The notes beneath the pieces are model-generated. The model made no database searches. It saw only the letters and a list, made by a program, of their open reading frames with translations, and was not told the DNA's origin. This document shows positions 9,500 through 19,235 of a stretch of 64,000 nt of DNA, piece after piece (the stretch's first letter is position 1; each line of letters starts with the position of its first letter). The DNA comes from Candidatus Methylobacter favarea. Its GTDB lineage: Bacteria; Pseudomonadota; Gammaproteobacteria; Methylococcales; Methylomonadaceae. The position numbers were made by a program, and so were the translations under genes. The stretch lies in assembly GCF_902806695.1 (NCBI RefSeq), contig NZ_CADCXN010000047.1:62001-126000 (forward strand), given 5' to 3'.

Positions 9500-10771
9500 T
9501 TATGATTCTGCCGAGGCTTTTTTCTTCTCGGCTTTATAAACCAGAAAGGGCTCGGATTCGCCTACAATAACACTTTCGTCTACTACGACTTTGCAAATAT
9601 TATCTGCTGACGGTAACTCATACATGGTATTCAGCAAGATATTTTCGACAATTGTCCTTAATCCCCGTGCGCCTGTTTTTCTTTCCATTGATTTGCGGGC
9701 GATTGCATGCAATGATTCTTCGCGAAATTCCAGTTCAGCGCCTTCCATTTCAAATAAATGCTGATATTGTTTGATCAACGCATTTTTAGGCACAGTCAAT
9801 ATCTGTACCAGGGCCTGTTCATCCAGCTCTTCCAAGGTTGCAATAACCGGAAGACGTCCCACAAATTCCGGAATTAATCCGTATTTGATTAAATCTTCAG
9901 ATTCAACTTCGGCAAACAGTTGCCCGACATTTTTTGCTTCATCCTTGGTTTTTACTTCCGCTGAGAAACCTATCCCGCCTTTTTCAGAACGGGCCTTAAT
10001 AACACGATCCAAACCGGCAAATGCGCCTCCGACTATAAACAGTATATTAGCCGTATTTACCTGTAAAAATTCCTGCTGGGGATGTTTGCGGCCGCCCTGG
10101 GGAGGAACCGAAGCGATGGTTCCTTCAATCAATTTTAATAGAGCCTGCTGAACGCCTTCCCCTGAAACATCACGGGTAATGGAGGGATTATCGGATTTTC
10201 TGGAAATTTTATCAATTTCATCAATATAAACAATACCCGTTTCAGCTTTCTCAACGTCATAATCGCATTTTTGCAGTATTTTCTGAATGATGTTTTCTAC
10301 GTCTTCACCTACATAACCCGCTTCTGTCAGCGTGGTTGCATCGGCAATAGTAAAAGGCACATCAAGCAACCGGGCTAATGTTTCAGCCAGCAATGTTTTT
10401 CCTGAACCGGTAGGTCCAATCAACAGGATGTTGCTTTTTGCTAGCTCAACCATATCTTTTCTGGACTTGCTGCGCAAACGTTTATAATGATTATAAACTG
10501 CTACCGCCAGAATTTTCTTCGCTCGTTCCTGTCCGATAACATATTCATCGAGTTCTTTTTTTATCTCTTTTGGTTTGGGTAATTCGTCCGCGCCGGAAGC
10601 AGAATCATCCTGCAATTCATCTTTAATAATGTCATTACAGAGTTCAACGCATTCATCACATACATAAACTGATGGCCCGGCAATAAGCTTTCTTACTTCA
10701 TGCTGACTTTTGCCACAAAAGGAACAATAGAGCAACTTATCGTCGTCTTTGCTGTTTTTGTCATTACTCAT
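9500..10771 (-). CDS. clpX: ATP-dependent Clp protease ATP-binding subunit ClpX
   Basis: ClpX is the AAA+ unfoldase that feeds tagged proteins into ClpP. The 423-residue protein starts [20 protein letters not shown] with the Cys4 zinc-binding N-domain (CSFC ... CDEC). It has Walker A GPTGSGKT, Walker [10 protein letters not shown] and the ClpP-contacting IGF-type loop ([10 protein letters not shown]). An AGGAG ribosome site precedes the ATG at 10771; the open frame upstream of that is not coding. It lies 88 bp from clpP in the order tig-clpP-clpX. Confidence 0.97.
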   Translation of the reverse strand: MSNDKNSKDDDKLLYCSFCGKSQHEVRKLIAGPSVYVCDECVELCNDIIKDELQDDSASGADELPKPKEIKKELDEYVIGQERAKKILAVAVYNHYKRLRSKSRKDMVELAKSNILLIGPTGSGKTLLAETLARLLDVPFTIADATTLTEAGYVGEDVENIIQKILQKCDYDVEKAETGIVYIDEIDKISRKSDNPSITRDVSGEGVQQALLKLIEGTIASVPPQGGRKHPQQEFLQVNTANILFIVGGAFAGLDRVIKARSEKGGIGFSAEVKTKDEAKNVGQLFAEVESEDLIKYGLIPEFVGRLPVIATLEELDEQALVQILTVPKNALIKQYQHLFEMEGAELEFREESLHAIARKSMERKTGARGLRTIVENILLNTMYELPSADNICKVVVDESVIVGESEPFLVYKAEKKKASAES

Positions 10772-10859
10772 AAATTTGGACTCCTGCAAACATCCCGATG
10801 TGATGTATTTATTGTCGATAATATAAAGAATATATCGAAATCGACAAAGATACCAACGG

Positions 10860-11507
10860 TTATTTTTCAGAAGCCGTGATTCGACTCGATAATACTTTAT
10901 CAATCAAACCATAACTTACCGCCCCATTAGCACTTAAAAAGTTATCTCTATCCGTATCTATCTGCACCTTGTCTAACGGTTGACCGGTATGGTGAGCCAG
11001 GATTTTGTTCAGTTTTTCCCGGATTGACAGAATCTCCCGGGCATGAATATCTATATCAGAAGCTTGTCCCTGAAAACCGCCCAGCGGTTGATGGATCATC
11101 ATTCTTGAATGAGGCAGACAATAACGTTTATCTTTTGCCCCTCCTGTTAGAAGCAATGCGCCCATACTGGCTGCCTGGCCAATGCACAAAGTGCTCACAT
11201 CGGGTTTAACAAATTGCATGGTGTCATAAATTGACATACCGGCGGTTACTGATCCGCCGGGAGAGTTTATATAAAGATGAATATCCTTGTCAGGATTTTC
11301 CGATTCAAGAAAAAGCAGCTGGGCAACGACCAGATTAGCCATATAATCTTCCACCTGGCCAACCAGAAAAATAACCCGCTCCTTTAATAATCTGGAGTAA
11401 ATATCGAATGAACGCTCGCCACGCGCCGTCTGTTCTATAACGATAGGCACTAATCCGCCTGCAGCTTGCGGTGCAATTGCCTGATCTATTACCTGTTTCT
11501 TATACAT
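10860..11507 (-). CDS. clpP: ATP-dependent Clp protease proteolytic subunit ClpP
   Basis: ClpP is the tetradecameric serine protease chamber that works with ClpX. The 215-residue protein carries the catalytic triad: Ser in [11 protein letters not shown], His in [11 protein letters not shown] and the later Asp in the DRDNF region. It also has the oxyanion strand [16 protein letters not shown]. The start ATG overlaps the trigger-factor stop by one base (TAATG), so translation is coupled. Confidence 0.97.
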   Translation of the reverse strand: MYKKQVIDQAIAPQAAGGLVPIVIEQTARGERSFDIYSRLLKERVIFLVGQVEDYMANLVVAQLLFLESENPDKDIHLYINSPGGSVTAGMSIYDTMQFVKPDVSTLCIGQAASMGALLLTGGAKDKRYCLPHSRMMIHQPLGGFQGQASDIDIHAREILSIREKLNKILAHHTGQPLDKVQIDTDRDNFLSANGAVSYGLIDKVLSSRITASEK

Positions 11508-12817
11508 TAGGATTCCTTATTGTTCTGGTTAGCCATGACATCATTAAATTTTACTGTTTCATCTGACACTTTTGCCTGCGCAACCAGCGCTTCGACTGTT
11601 TGCTCCTCCAGCACCATTTGCTGCACATCTTTTAAGCGGCTTTCATCTGAAAAATACCACCTGACAACATCCTGAGGACTTTCATAGCTTTTCGCCAGGT
11701 CTTCTACGGTAGAACGTACTCTGCCGCTATCCAGCTTGATGTTATTTTTTTGAATGACTTCCCCGAGGAGCAATCCCAGAGCCACGCGGCGTTTCGCTTG
11801 TTCTTCAAATACCTCTCTCGGCAAGCGCAAGTCTTCCAGCTTCACTTTCTGTCTTTTAGCGGTTTCCCTATAAGGCTTCATCAGGTTTTCAATTTCCTGG
11901 TCCAGCAAAGTATTTGGCACCGCAACCGGAATTTTTTTATACAAGGCATCCAGTACTGCATTTTTCAGATTGCTGCGCAATGCCTGTTCGAGTTCTCTTT
12001 CCATGTTAGCTCTAACATCTTTACGGAAAGCATCCAGGGAGCCTTCATCAATACCATAGGCTTTAATAAACGCTTCATCGATTTCCGGTAGAGCCGGTTC
12101 TTCAACCTGAATAACTTCAACTTCAAACTCAGCAGCCTTGCCGGCCAGCTTTTCATTCCCGTATTGTTCCGGAAAAAACACTTCAAAAGTTTTAGTAGCG
12201 CCCGCCTTGAGGCCAAGCAGATTTTCTTCAAAACCCGGAATCATTTGTTTTGCGCCACAAACTACCTGATAGTTCTCAACTTTTCCGTCTGTGAAGTTCT
12301 CGCCCTCAGAAATGCCTGAAAAACTTATTGTCAGGCGGTCATTGTCCCGGGCTTCCCGCTCCACGGCATGCCATTCTTTCTTTTGCGCCTGTAACTTGGC
12401 TATCATGTTATCCACATCCGCTTCTTCAACAGTTGCAAGCGGGCGAATGACTTCAAGTTGATCAATGCCTTCGAGGGAAATTTCAGGATAAACTTCAAAC
12501 TCGGCCGTATATTTGAAACCTTCAGCCTCATCCGACGGGTGAATGTGCGGGTGGCCGACAGGCTTTAAATCCTGATCTTGCAAGGCTTCGAAATAAGTAG
12601 ATTGGATCAGGTCGCCGGCAACCTCACCGCGCACCCGTTCTGCAAACATTTTTTTAACTACATGCTGAGGCACTTTGCCGGGACGAAAGCCATCGATTTT
12701 TGCTTCGCGCGCCAATTTTTTTAAGCGCGACGCCATTTTCTCCTGTACAACTTCTTCAGGTATGCTGACAGTCATTTTTCTGCTTAATTCGGATGTCTTT
12801 TCGACAGAAATTTGCAT
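11507..12817 (-). CDS. tig: trigger factor (ribosome-bound chaperone)
   Basis: Trigger factor binds the ribosome exit tunnel and shields nascent chains. The 436-residue protein has the ribosome-binding signature GFRPGKVP at about residues 43-50. It then has an FKBP-type prolyl isomerase domain (about 150-245, with [13 protein letters not shown] and [12 protein letters not shown]) and a long helical chaperone domain. It heads the tig-clpP-clpX operon. Confidence 0.96.
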   Translation of the reverse strand: MQISVEKTSELSRKMTVSIPEEVVQEKMASRLKKLAREAKIDGFRPGKVPQHVVKKMFAERVRGEVAGDLIQSTYFEALQDQDLKPVGHPHIHPSDEAEGFKYTAEFEVYPEISLEGIDQLEVIRPLATVEEADVDNMIAKLQAQKKEWHAVEREARDNDRLTISFSGISEGENFTDGKVENYQVVCGAKQMIPGFEENLLGLKAGATKTFEVFFPEQYGNEKLAGKAAEFEVEVIQVEEPALPEIDEAFIKAYGIDEGSLDAFRKDVRANMERELEQALRSNLKNAVLDALYKKIPVAVPNTLLDQEIENLMKPYRETAKRQKVKLEDLRLPREVFEEQAKRRVALGLLLGEVIQKNNIKLDSGRVRSTVEDLAKSYESPQDVVRWYFSDESRLKDVQQMVLEEQTVEALVAQAKVSDETVKFNDVMANQNNKES

Positions 12818-12932
12818 TTCTTTACCTCAAATAATTTAAAATAGAATTTGTATAAGATACCGGCAAACGGCTAAAGGATATGTAAAATTAACGATATAAG
12901 TCGGTAATTTTTAATTTATAGCATGAATCTTA

Positions 12933-13017
12933 TGGTGCGAATGGAGAGACTCGAACTCTCACAGGGCTACCTACTGGAACCTAAATCCAGCGCGTCTACC
13001 AGTTCCGCCACATTCGC
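12933..13017 (-). tRNA. tRNA-Leu (UAG)
   Basis: The minus strand gives an 85-nt class II tRNA with encoded CCA. The acceptor stem is GCGAATG/CATTCGC, the anticodon loop TTTAGGT holds TAG, and there is a long variable arm before the T loop GTTCGAGTC. It lies upstream of tig in the same direction. Confidence 0.96.
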
Positions 13018-13020
13018 ATG

Positions 13021-13416
13021 ATTAACTTCTTATTATAAACAAATCCTTGGTCATACAACAAGCCATAAATTCAACAAATTGTCCAGCCTTGGGCATTATC
13101 AAACGGCAAAAATACTCCAGTTCTATACTTAACCAGATAAGCAATATTGAGTTTTCAGCGGCCGCAGGTTAGGCTAAAGTAAGAAGCTCAACACAACGAG
13201 GCCGCAAACGTCGAATTTGACGACAGGGCGCAGCGGGTCGCCTTGACGCAGATGACCGATGCTGCGGGCCATAAGTATTCTATTATTCCACTGCACGGTT
13301 AATTGGATGCCAAGGAAATTATTATTTGAACTGTGAGGGATTGAAAACCTGACCGGGAGTCAAATAGGTTTTCTGACTGTAAAAATGCCGCTGGTTAGTG
13401 CTCATCAAAGCCTAAA
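13021..13416. other. intergenic stretch, no gene seen
   Basis: About 400 bp between tRNA-Leu and the radical SAM gene. I see no reading frame with coding character. A weak hairpin (AAAACCT ... AGGTTTT, 13346-13375) near the 3' end of the radical SAM gene could help end that transcript. The GC-rich piece at 13200-13260 is different in tone from its surroundings and may be a relic, but I cannot name it. Confidence 0.5.
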
Positions 13417-14268
13417 TCAAATATTCACTGATACATCAAAACCCAAACGCCTGATTTCTTCAGCAAACGCGCTCATCGTTGCTGCCGACAGTGGACTCAG
13501 GTGAACAGCTTCAGGTTGCCATGAGGTCCGCGCTATCGTATATAACATTACCGTTTGCAAACTACTATTTGCCTGAAGCATTTTTAGCACACTCAGAAAC
13601 GCTGCTTTTTCGGTGCTGGATAATCCCTGTTTATTATAGTCAAATAGGCATATCTGCAATTTTGTCGGACACAGCTTTGCTGAGAGCAGTAGATTTTCCA
13701 GACCGGCCCGACTGTTTTGAGCAGTATTATTTATAAATGCCTTGCCCTGGTTGGTAGCGCTATCCAGCTTGAACCAGACTTCTCCGCCATATTCCTTTAA
13801 TCTTTTTAAGCCTTCCTGAACTTTAGACTGATGTATCAGGCTGCCATTCGTAATCAGCACGAAATTACTAGGCGGCAAAACTCCCACTTCAGTTGCTACT
13901 TGTCCAATCAGTGTCACAGCCCGGGCAAAGTCTTTCAGACTGGTCGGCTCGCCATTTCCGGAAATGGCAATATCCTTAATAAGCCGCTGATCTTCATGCA
14001 TGTGAAAGCGCTCGTAAAAATCGCCATTTAACACATCATCAAGAAAAAACCTTAATTCATCTTCCAATAGCTGAAAATCCATTTCGGGCGCAGCGCCAAT
14101 TTTAAGATCAGGCACCTGACAGTAGATGCAGCGCCAGTTACAGGCATTATTGGTATTAAAATTAATGCCGATAGACAAGCCGCCCGCTCGCCTGGATAGT
14201 ACCGGATAAACATATTTTAAGCCGGCCGCGTCGCGATTATGACTGCTTGTTGTTAATACTGATGGCAT
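13417..14268 (-). CDS. radical SAM protein (COG0731-like)
   Basis: This 283-residue enzyme belongs to the radical S-adenosylmethionine superfamily. The [4Fe-4S] motif is Cys43-x3-Cys47-x2-Cys50 (CNWRCIYC), followed by the SAM-binding GNGEPT and NGSLI strands. Its build resembles the group annotated as wyosine-synthetase-related radical SAM proteins (COG0731), but bacteria do not make wyosine, so the substrate is unknown. The neighbouring small Cys-rich and mer genes run in the same direction. The gap to them is 115 bp, so co-transcription is possible but not shown. Confidence 0.8.
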   Translation of the reverse strand: MPSVLTTSSHNRDAAGLKYVYPVLSRRAGGLSIGINFNTNNACNWRCIYCQVPDLKIGAAPEMDFQLLEDELRFFLDDVLNGDFYERFHMHEDQRLIKDIAISGNGEPTSLKDFARAVTLIGQVATEVGVLPPSNFVLITNGSLIHQSKVQEGLKRLKEYGGEVWFKLDSATNQGKAFINNTAQNSRAGLENLLLSAKLCPTKLQICLFDYNKQGLSSTEKAAFLSVLKMLQANSSLQTVMLYTIARTSWQPEAVHLSPLSAATMSAFAEEIRRLGFDVSVNI

Positions 14269-14383
14269 GATAGTGTGCAGGTTAAGTCCCTAGCAATAAA
14301 TAAACCTGTAGTTTGCCCCCTCCATGGGCCCTGGATTCCTGTAATCCATGCCGGAATGACGAATTAGGCATTTGTTGAGATAA

Positions 14384-14602
14384 TCAATGACAGCAACCTT
14401 TATTATCTTTTTGTACGGGCGGACATGGCACCGTACCATAAGAACAAAAAACGCAGCAATCTCCTGCTTTCGGGCGCAGCAATATATGACAGTTTTCACA
14501 TTTATAAAACCATTGACAGGCGTCGGTCGGCATAGTTTCTGTCTTTGCATGGCCGCATTCAGGACACGTTATTGTTGATTCAAGGATGATTTCTTTCTCC
14601 AT
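14384..14602 (-). CDS. small cysteine-rich protein of the GDCCVFCSYG type
   Basis: This 72-residue soluble protein is dominated by cysteines: CPEC (13-16), CENC (35-38), the block GDCCVFCSYGTVPCPP (about 48-63) and a terminal CC. Such proteins are often seen beside merT/merP genes in proteobacteria. Metal (probably mercury or zinc) binding is plausible from the Cys pairs, but no function is established to my knowledge. The start overlaps the merP stop by one base, so it is the last gene of the merT-merP operon. Confidence 0.8.
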   Translation of the reverse strand: MEKEIILESTITCPECGHAKTETMPTDACQWFYKCENCHILLRPKAGDCCVFCSYGTVPCPPVQKDNKGCCH

Positions 14603-14898
14603 TATTTTTTATCCTCTTTAAGCTGTGAAGGATAGCCTGCATTTTCCGTAGCCTTCATTAAACTGTTTATATCGGTAACTTTATCATCAAAAGAGACCTC
14701 CGCTGCTTTACTTTCATAAAGGATATTAACTGATTTGACCCCGTCAACCTTTTGTAAACTTTTCTTTACCGTAATAGGGCATACCGGGCAACTCATTCCT
14801 GGGACAAACAATATTACCGATCGCTCTGCCGCGGATAAAACTCCTGATATAGATAGCAATATCCAAAAAGCCAGCTTATTTCTCATACTATTACCCAT
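14602..14898 (-). CDS. merP: MerP-like periplasmic heavy-metal-binding protein
   Basis: MerP binds Hg2+ in the periplasm and passes it to MerT. The protein (98 residues from 14898, or 94 from the in-frame ATG at 14886) has a signal sequence ending near SAA. One HMA domain follows, with the metal motif GMSCPVC (Cys37, Cys40) and the MerP-type continuation PITVKKSLQKVDGVKSV. The start at 14898 overlaps merT by 8 bases. Neither start has a strong ribosome site, so the exact N-terminus is open. Confidence 0.88.
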   Translation of the reverse strand: MGNSMRNKLAFWILLSISGVLSAAERSVILFVPGMSCPVCPITVKKSLQKVDGVKSVNILYESKAAEVSFDDKVTDINSLMKATENAGYPSQLKEDKK

Positions 14899-15244
14899 AA
14901 ATTATTGAAATAAGATAAGGCGAAGCAATAGACATTAAAACCACCACGGCCACCCCCCAAAATATACCTTCATACGTTCGTTTAACAGGGGGTTCTGCAC
15001 AAACCTTTCCTTTTCCGCACATCTGATCGGGTGCCCGGTTATAGATAAGTGAGTAGGCAACGACTAATGCAGCCAATGCTAGAACAATGAAGACGGGACG
15101 ATAAGGTTTAAGTGCCGCCAAGTTACTGATCCATGCGCCGCTAAAACCCAATGACAATAAAACCAAAGGACCTGCACAACACAGCGAAGTGGCAATACCT
15201 GCGAGCAAGCCGCCAATCAAAGAAATATTTAATTTTTCCGACAT
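14891..15244 (-). CDS. merT: mercuric ion transporter MerT
   Basis: MerT is a three-helix inner-membrane protein that carries Hg2+ into the cytoplasm. The 117-residue sequence has the Cys pair in the first helix (ATSLCCAGPLVLL, Cys22-23). A second Cys pair lies in the cytoplasmic loop (Cys76, Cys82), and the helices are placed as in the family. A MerR-type promoter lies directly upstream. In classical operons the imported Hg2+ is reduced by MerA, which is not encoded nearby. Confidence 0.92.
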   Translation of the reverse strand: MSEKLNISLIGGLLAGIATSLCCAGPLVLLSLGFSGAWISNLAALKPYRPVFIVLALAALVVAYSLIYNRAPDQMCGKGKVCAEPPVKRTYEGIFWGVAVVVLMSIASPYLISIIYG

Positions 15245-15275
15245 ACTTTAAACTCCCCAATTTTTAATTGTGTTC

Positions 15276-15310
15276 AGGAGTATAAGGTCTGTACCCTGGC
15301 ACAGAGTCAA
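15276..15310 (-). promoter_or_regulatory. MerR-type promoter/operator of merT
   Basis: On the minus strand TTGACT (-35, 15305-15310) and TATACT (-10, 15279-15284) are separated by 20 bp; with TTATAC as the -10 the gap is 19. The overlong spacer holds a dyad (CTGTGCC-AG-GGTACAG, 6 of 7 matching). This is the layout recognised by MerR-family activators, which twist an over-long spacer upon metal binding. It lies between merR and merT. Confidence 0.82.
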
Positions 15311-15317
15311 GTAAGTT

Positions 15318-15716
15318 TTATCTTTGTGCAATAGCCGTAATAATCGGACAGCCCTGATGATCCTGATTGGATTCACAGGACTTGATAAGCTTTTCCAGTG
15401 TACTGGCCATAGACTGCAAATCTTGAAGCTTACTTTTTATTATTTCAAGCTTTTGTGCTGCAAGTTCTTTGGTTTCCCTGCAACTGCCATCACCCAGGGC
15501 TAAAAGGCGGGAAATTTCAGCAAGGCTAAAACCAAGTTCTTTGGCGCGCTGGATAAAACGAAGCCGGGATATAGTATCCTCCGAATAAACACGATAGCCG
15601 GACAGTGGTTTTTCAGGCTGATCGATAAGCCCGATTCGCTGATAATAGCGTATTGTTTCAATCCCTACGCCTGCTTTTTTTGCTGTTCCATTAATCGTTA
15701 AAGGTCTGTCTGACAT
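15318..15716 (-). CDS. merR: mercury-responsive transcriptional regulator MerR
   Basis: This 132-residue MerR-family dimeric activator starts MSDRPLTINGTAKKAGVGIE, with a winged-helix DNA-binding domain (TIRYYQRIGL, GYRVYSEDT) and a dimer helix. The three Hg-binding cysteines are present with the spacing of Tn501 MerR: Cys79, Cys114 and Cys123 (35 then 9 residues apart). That supports mercury rather than copper or zinc as inducer. A longer frame is open upstream to 15764, but family alignment favours 15716. Unlike classical operons, it reads in the same direction as merT. Confidence 0.92.
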   Translation of the reverse strand: MSDRPLTINGTAKKAGVGIETIRYYQRIGLIDQPEKPLSGYRVYSEDTISRLRFIQRAKELGFSLAEISRLLALGDGSCRETKELAAQKLEIIKSKLQDLQSMASTLEKLIKSCESNQDHQGCPIITAIAQR

Positions 15717-15792
15717 TGCCCTGACTTCTGTGCTATTGGAGCATAACAGCGAATTATGCTTCAATTTGACGAGATAAAATTACTCTACCCGA

Positions 15793-16620
15793 CTAGAATC
15801 CAGGGTGTGTGATTTTAACCAGAACTTCACCGCGCCCCATTTCCGACATATCGCCGGCATAGCGCTGTACCCGATTAAATGCGGCGGAAGCAGCGGCAAA
15901 CCTGGAATTGAGCTTTTTAAACGACGCAAACAAAATAGGCAAGAATGACAGGGTATGGGCGCCGCAATCATTAAAACTGGCTGACAGCGCCGGCGGATTC
16001 CATAACAATAACGTGCCGCGGCGCATGGCGAAACCTAAATACTGGCCAGTTTGTCCCATTACCGCAATCGTTCCGGCTGTCATTCTTGAACCGCAATAAT
16101 CCCCGGCATTGCCTTCAATCAGGATATTGCCGCGCCGCATGTGATCGCCGGCGCGCTCGCCGGCATTACCTTTAACAAGAATGGTTCCGCCTTTCATGCC
16201 CATTTTATTGCCGGGCAAAGCGGCTCCCAAAAAGTCACCGGCGTCGCCGGCAATTTCCAGACAACCGTTTTTCATTTCGCAGCCGGCAAAAATATCGGCA
16301 TTGCCCGATACCTTAATAGCGCCGGATTTCATACCTAAACCCAGATAAGCCCCAGCATCGCCTTCTATTTTTATACTGCCGCCTTCCAGTTCCCGGCCGA
16401 TAAAGTCAAGCTTTCCAAAACTGTTTTTTATTACCATATTTGTTGCATCAGAACCGCTAATGCCAAATAGTTCATCCACGCGACTCTTGCGCTTGCCGTT
16501 CTGTAAAGTAAGTGAAGCAATTTCAGCAGGCTCCAGCTTTGCCAGTTTTTGATAAACCAGCGGCGACATATCCACCCGCTGATCAGGCCGGTACTTCAGC
16601 GTAAACGTCAGACCGCTCAT
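15793..16620 (-). CDS. fhcC: formylmethanofuran dehydrogenase subunit C
   Basis: FhcC is a structural subunit of the formyltransferase/hydrolase complex that releases formate from formyl-methanofuran (methylofuran) in the H4MPT C1 pathway. The 275-residue protein has a stack of GxxGxxxG-type repeats forming a beta-helix (e.g. GDAGAYLGLGMKSG, GNAGERAGDHMRRG, GNAGDYCGSRM) at about residues 85-210. It overlaps fhcD by 4 bases and is the last gene of fhcB-A-D-C. Confidence 0.95.
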   Translation of the reverse strand: MSGLTFTLKYRPDQRVDMSPLVYQKLAKLEPAEIASLTLQNGKRKSRVDELFGISGSDATNMVIKNSFGKLDFIGRELEGGSIKIEGDAGAYLGLGMKSGAIKVSGNADIFAGCEMKNGCLEIAGDAGDFLGAALPGNKMGMKGGTILVKGNAGERAGDHMRRGNILIEGNAGDYCGSRMTAGTIAVMGQTGQYLGFAMRRGTLLLWNPPALSASFNDCGAHTLSFLPILFASFKKLNSRFAAASAAFNRVQRYAGDMSEMGRGEVLVKITHPGF

Positions 16621-17513
16621 GCCATAATCTCCTGTAAGTGAAAGTGGAACGGCCCCAATTTACCGCCATAATTGCCTGCGCTAATGCGCGTGACGCCATT
16701 ATCAGCGCCCAAATCGCATACCGCCTGAATGCCAGCCCGCATGGCTTTATCAATATCTTCCTTGGCTAAACCATCTATAACAATTTCCATCACTGATTCG
16801 ATATCGGCTGAGAGTTCGGTTTTGGTCATGCCTTTTAAAGTCGGACAGAAAGCATCATTGGTCGAGGCATTTAACGCTTTGTATTTGGAACCGACTTTGG
16901 AGCCGGAACGCACGATGCCGCCGGGAAAAGGCATAATCACATTGGGAATTTTGCGCATTGCCTCAATCGCCGCTTCACAGGCCGCTAACGCTTGCGGCTG
17001 CGATTGCGCCAATACTAAAAAATTGCCGCCGCCTATTGCATCCACCTGACCCGTAGTCGCTTCGGTTAGAAATTCGCCGTCCATCACAGGAATACGCCAG
17101 TAGCGTTTGCCGTCGATGAGCTTGGCTACCTGAAAACCATCGCCAAAATAACGCAGGTTTTTACCCAGAGGTATTCGTGTGCCGCCATCAATTCCGGAAA
17201 ATAATGCCGAAGTCGGCGAAGTTAATACGCATTGCCCTGCCCTGGTTTCAAGCTGCTTAGCCAATCCTTTGCCGCCCATCGCAAAAATCATGATAGAAAC
17301 GCCGGAGCGGCCATCGGGTGTTTCAGATGGAGCCAACACACGTTCAATGCCGGCCTCGCAACCGCAGGCTATCACTGATGTGGCAAAGCCGGTCATTGTC
17401 TGCGCTGCAATCAGCGCCCATTTTTCATTTTGTGCGGTGATGAGTGCTCGTGTCGCTTTCATCGGAAATGCTTCGGCAAATGTTGCATCTATCGCTACCC
17501 CATTAATATTCAT
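16617..17513 (-). CDS. fhcD: formylmethanofuran-tetrahydromethanopterin N-formyltransferase
   Basis: FhcD (Ftr) transfers the formyl group between formyl-H4MPT and methanofuran. The 298-residue protein begins MNINGVAIDATFAEAFPMKA and follows the Ftr fold throughout, with ACGCEAG, FPGGIVRSGSKVGSKYKA and the terminal KLGPFHFHLQEI. The start overlaps the fhcA stop by one base and its end overlaps fhcC by four, so the operon is translationally coupled. Confidence 0.96.
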   Translation of the reverse strand: MNINGVAIDATFAEAFPMKATRALITAQNEKWALIAAQTMTGFATSVIACGCEAGIERVLAPSETPDGRSGVSIMIFAMGGKGLAKQLETRAGQCVLTSPTSALFSGIDGGTRIPLGKNLRYFGDGFQVAKLIDGKRYWRIPVMDGEFLTEATTGQVDAIGGGNFLVLAQSQPQALAACEAAIEAMRKIPNVIMPFPGGIVRSGSKVGSKYKALNASTNDAFCPTLKGMTKTELSADIESVMEIVIDGLAKEDIDKAMRAGIQAVCDLGADNGVTRISAGNYGGKLGPFHFHLQEIMA

Positions 17514-19180
17514 CAGACAGCTTCTCCCTTCGTCGGATGTACCGTCAGACTGCCGCGTCCATCCTCGGTAATTTCATCATCGCTGATTTTAAAGTTATCC
17601 AGCTTCATGGTCAGAAAACGGTCAAAATATTTCCTTAAATCTTTTTCCACCGAGACGTCAAAGTCCGGCTTAACCACATGCGTTGTACCCCATTTGGTAT
17701 GAACAATCTTGCCGTCTTTTACGACTAATTCACCGTCCTTGAAAACATAAGCCGGTTTTTCAAACATAAGCTGCCGGTCGGCATTGTCGGTATAAACAGT
17801 AACATCCCCCCAGTTGCCTGAACCTAAACCGCCGCGATCTTTTAAACCAATCAATCTGGCGGCGCCGGCACGCGTCATAATCGCAATTTCCTGCAAACTG
17901 TATTCGCGGTTAATTGACGCCAGGGTAGTCATCTTTTGAGCCTCCGGATGTATTGTCGATAGCACCTCGTTACGAAAACTTCTATCCATCAACAAGCGAA
18001 TCAAATGCGGATAACTGGTAAACGGCGCACCATTCGGATGATCGGTGGTCAGCGAAATACGCCACGGGTCATCAACCAGTAGAAAGGTTTCGAGGCCAAT
18101 CGCCCATTGCAGGGCATTGACAAAGTTCTGATCCTTGTATTTAAACGGCACGATGCCGCAGCCTGCATCGCATTCAATGTCCATTGTCACCCATTTGTTC
18201 GGGCTGGCATGTTTATGATTGATAAATTGAATCATGCTATCGCCGGAAGCCGTGACAGTTTGACCAAACATGATCTGGCCGACATCAACCGTAATATTCT
18301 TGTTTTTATTGATGGTCTCTGCAATTTGCGCAGCACCCGATGAAAATTTGAAATCGCCTTCCGTGCCGTAACTGTGGAACTGAATATGAGTCAAGTGCAA
18401 GGGCAGGCCGCCGATGCCCTGAATGGTATCCAGCGTAGTATTCATGTTTCCGGGCACGCCCAGATTACAACCATGCACATGCAAGGGGTGAGCAATACCC
18501 AGTTCTTTAACAGCGGTCGCCAGGGTTTTCAGGATGGCGCGCGGCGTTACGCCGTAATGGCTGTTTTGCTCATCCAGATCCAGCCTGCGCTGGTTGAATT
18601 TGAAGGCGCTGATGCCGCCCGCATTCACTACCTTGACGCCAATGCCTTTAGCCGCATGAATAGTCCACGCCACATAATCGTTAATGGCTTTCTGATCTTT
18701 TTTGGCTGCCATCATGCGCAGCAGATAATCATCACTGCCCAGCATGATATAACCGCCCTTATCCAGAATCGGAATATCGGCCATTTCCATATGGGCCTGA
18801 CGCGCATTAGTCGGCAGGACGGCAGGTTCAAAACCGGTGGTATAGCCCATTTCAGCATAGCGATATCCGGTCACAAAAGTACTGGGCGTGGCATGACCGC
18901 AACCGGAGCGGGTGCTGTGCGTACGGGCGACCGGATCAGCGCGGTGACCTTCCGGCATTAACGTTCTGGCAATATTGACTTTACCGCCGCCAATATGGGT
19001 GTGCATATCAATTGCCCCGGCCATGACTGTCTTGCCTTTTAAATCATATTCCCGGTCAACCTGAATATCCTCAACGGGTTTATTAACAATACGCCCGTCC
19101 TGAATGTAAATATCTTGCTGCTGTCCATCAATCCCGCTGGCAGGATCATAAACTGTGCCGCCTGTTAATTTTATTAGCAT
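17513..19180 (-). CDS. fhcA: formylmethanofuran dehydrogenase subunit A
   Basis: FhcA is the amidohydrolase-type catalytic subunit that hydrolyses formyl-methanofuran to formate. The 555-residue protein has the dinuclear metal site HTHIGGG (about residues 60-66), later His in PLHVHGCN and LTHIQFHSYG, and the Asp motif SLTTDHPNG. The start ATG at 19180 has a GGAG ribosome site. It lies 55 bp downstream of fhcB in the same operon. Confidence 0.96.
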   Translation of the reverse strand: MLIKLTGGTVYDPASGIDGQQQDIYIQDGRIVNKPVEDIQVDREYDLKGKTVMAGAIDMHTHIGGGKVNIARTLMPEGHRADPVARTHSTRSGCGHATPSTFVTGYRYAEMGYTTGFEPAVLPTNARQAHMEMADIPILDKGGYIMLGSDDYLLRMMAAKKDQKAINDYVAWTIHAAKGIGVKVVNAGGISAFKFNQRRLDLDEQNSHYGVTPRAILKTLATAVKELGIAHPLHVHGCNLGVPGNMNTTLDTIQGIGGLPLHLTHIQFHSYGTEGDFKFSSGAAQIAETINKNKNITVDVGQIMFGQTVTASGDSMIQFINHKHASPNKWVTMDIECDAGCGIVPFKYKDQNFVNALQWAIGLETFLLVDDPWRISLTTDHPNGAPFTSYPHLIRLLMDRSFRNEVLSTIHPEAQKMTTLASINREYSLQEIAIMTRAGAARLIGLKDRGGLGSGNWGDVTVYTDNADRQLMFEKPAYVFKDGELVVKDGKIVHTKWGTTHVVKPDFDVSVEKDLRKYFDRFLTMKLDNFKISDDEITEDGRGSLTVHPTKGEAV

Positions 19181-19235
19181 TTTTTCTCCAAATTACAGGA
19201 ACTAAGAGTGCCGATAATGCACGGGCATTTTCTGG

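Noticed and set aside
14602-14898. Copper chaperone rather than MerP
   Set aside because: The HMA domain alone is ambiguous, but the overlap with merT, the PITVKKSL continuation and the Hg-type merR favour MerP.
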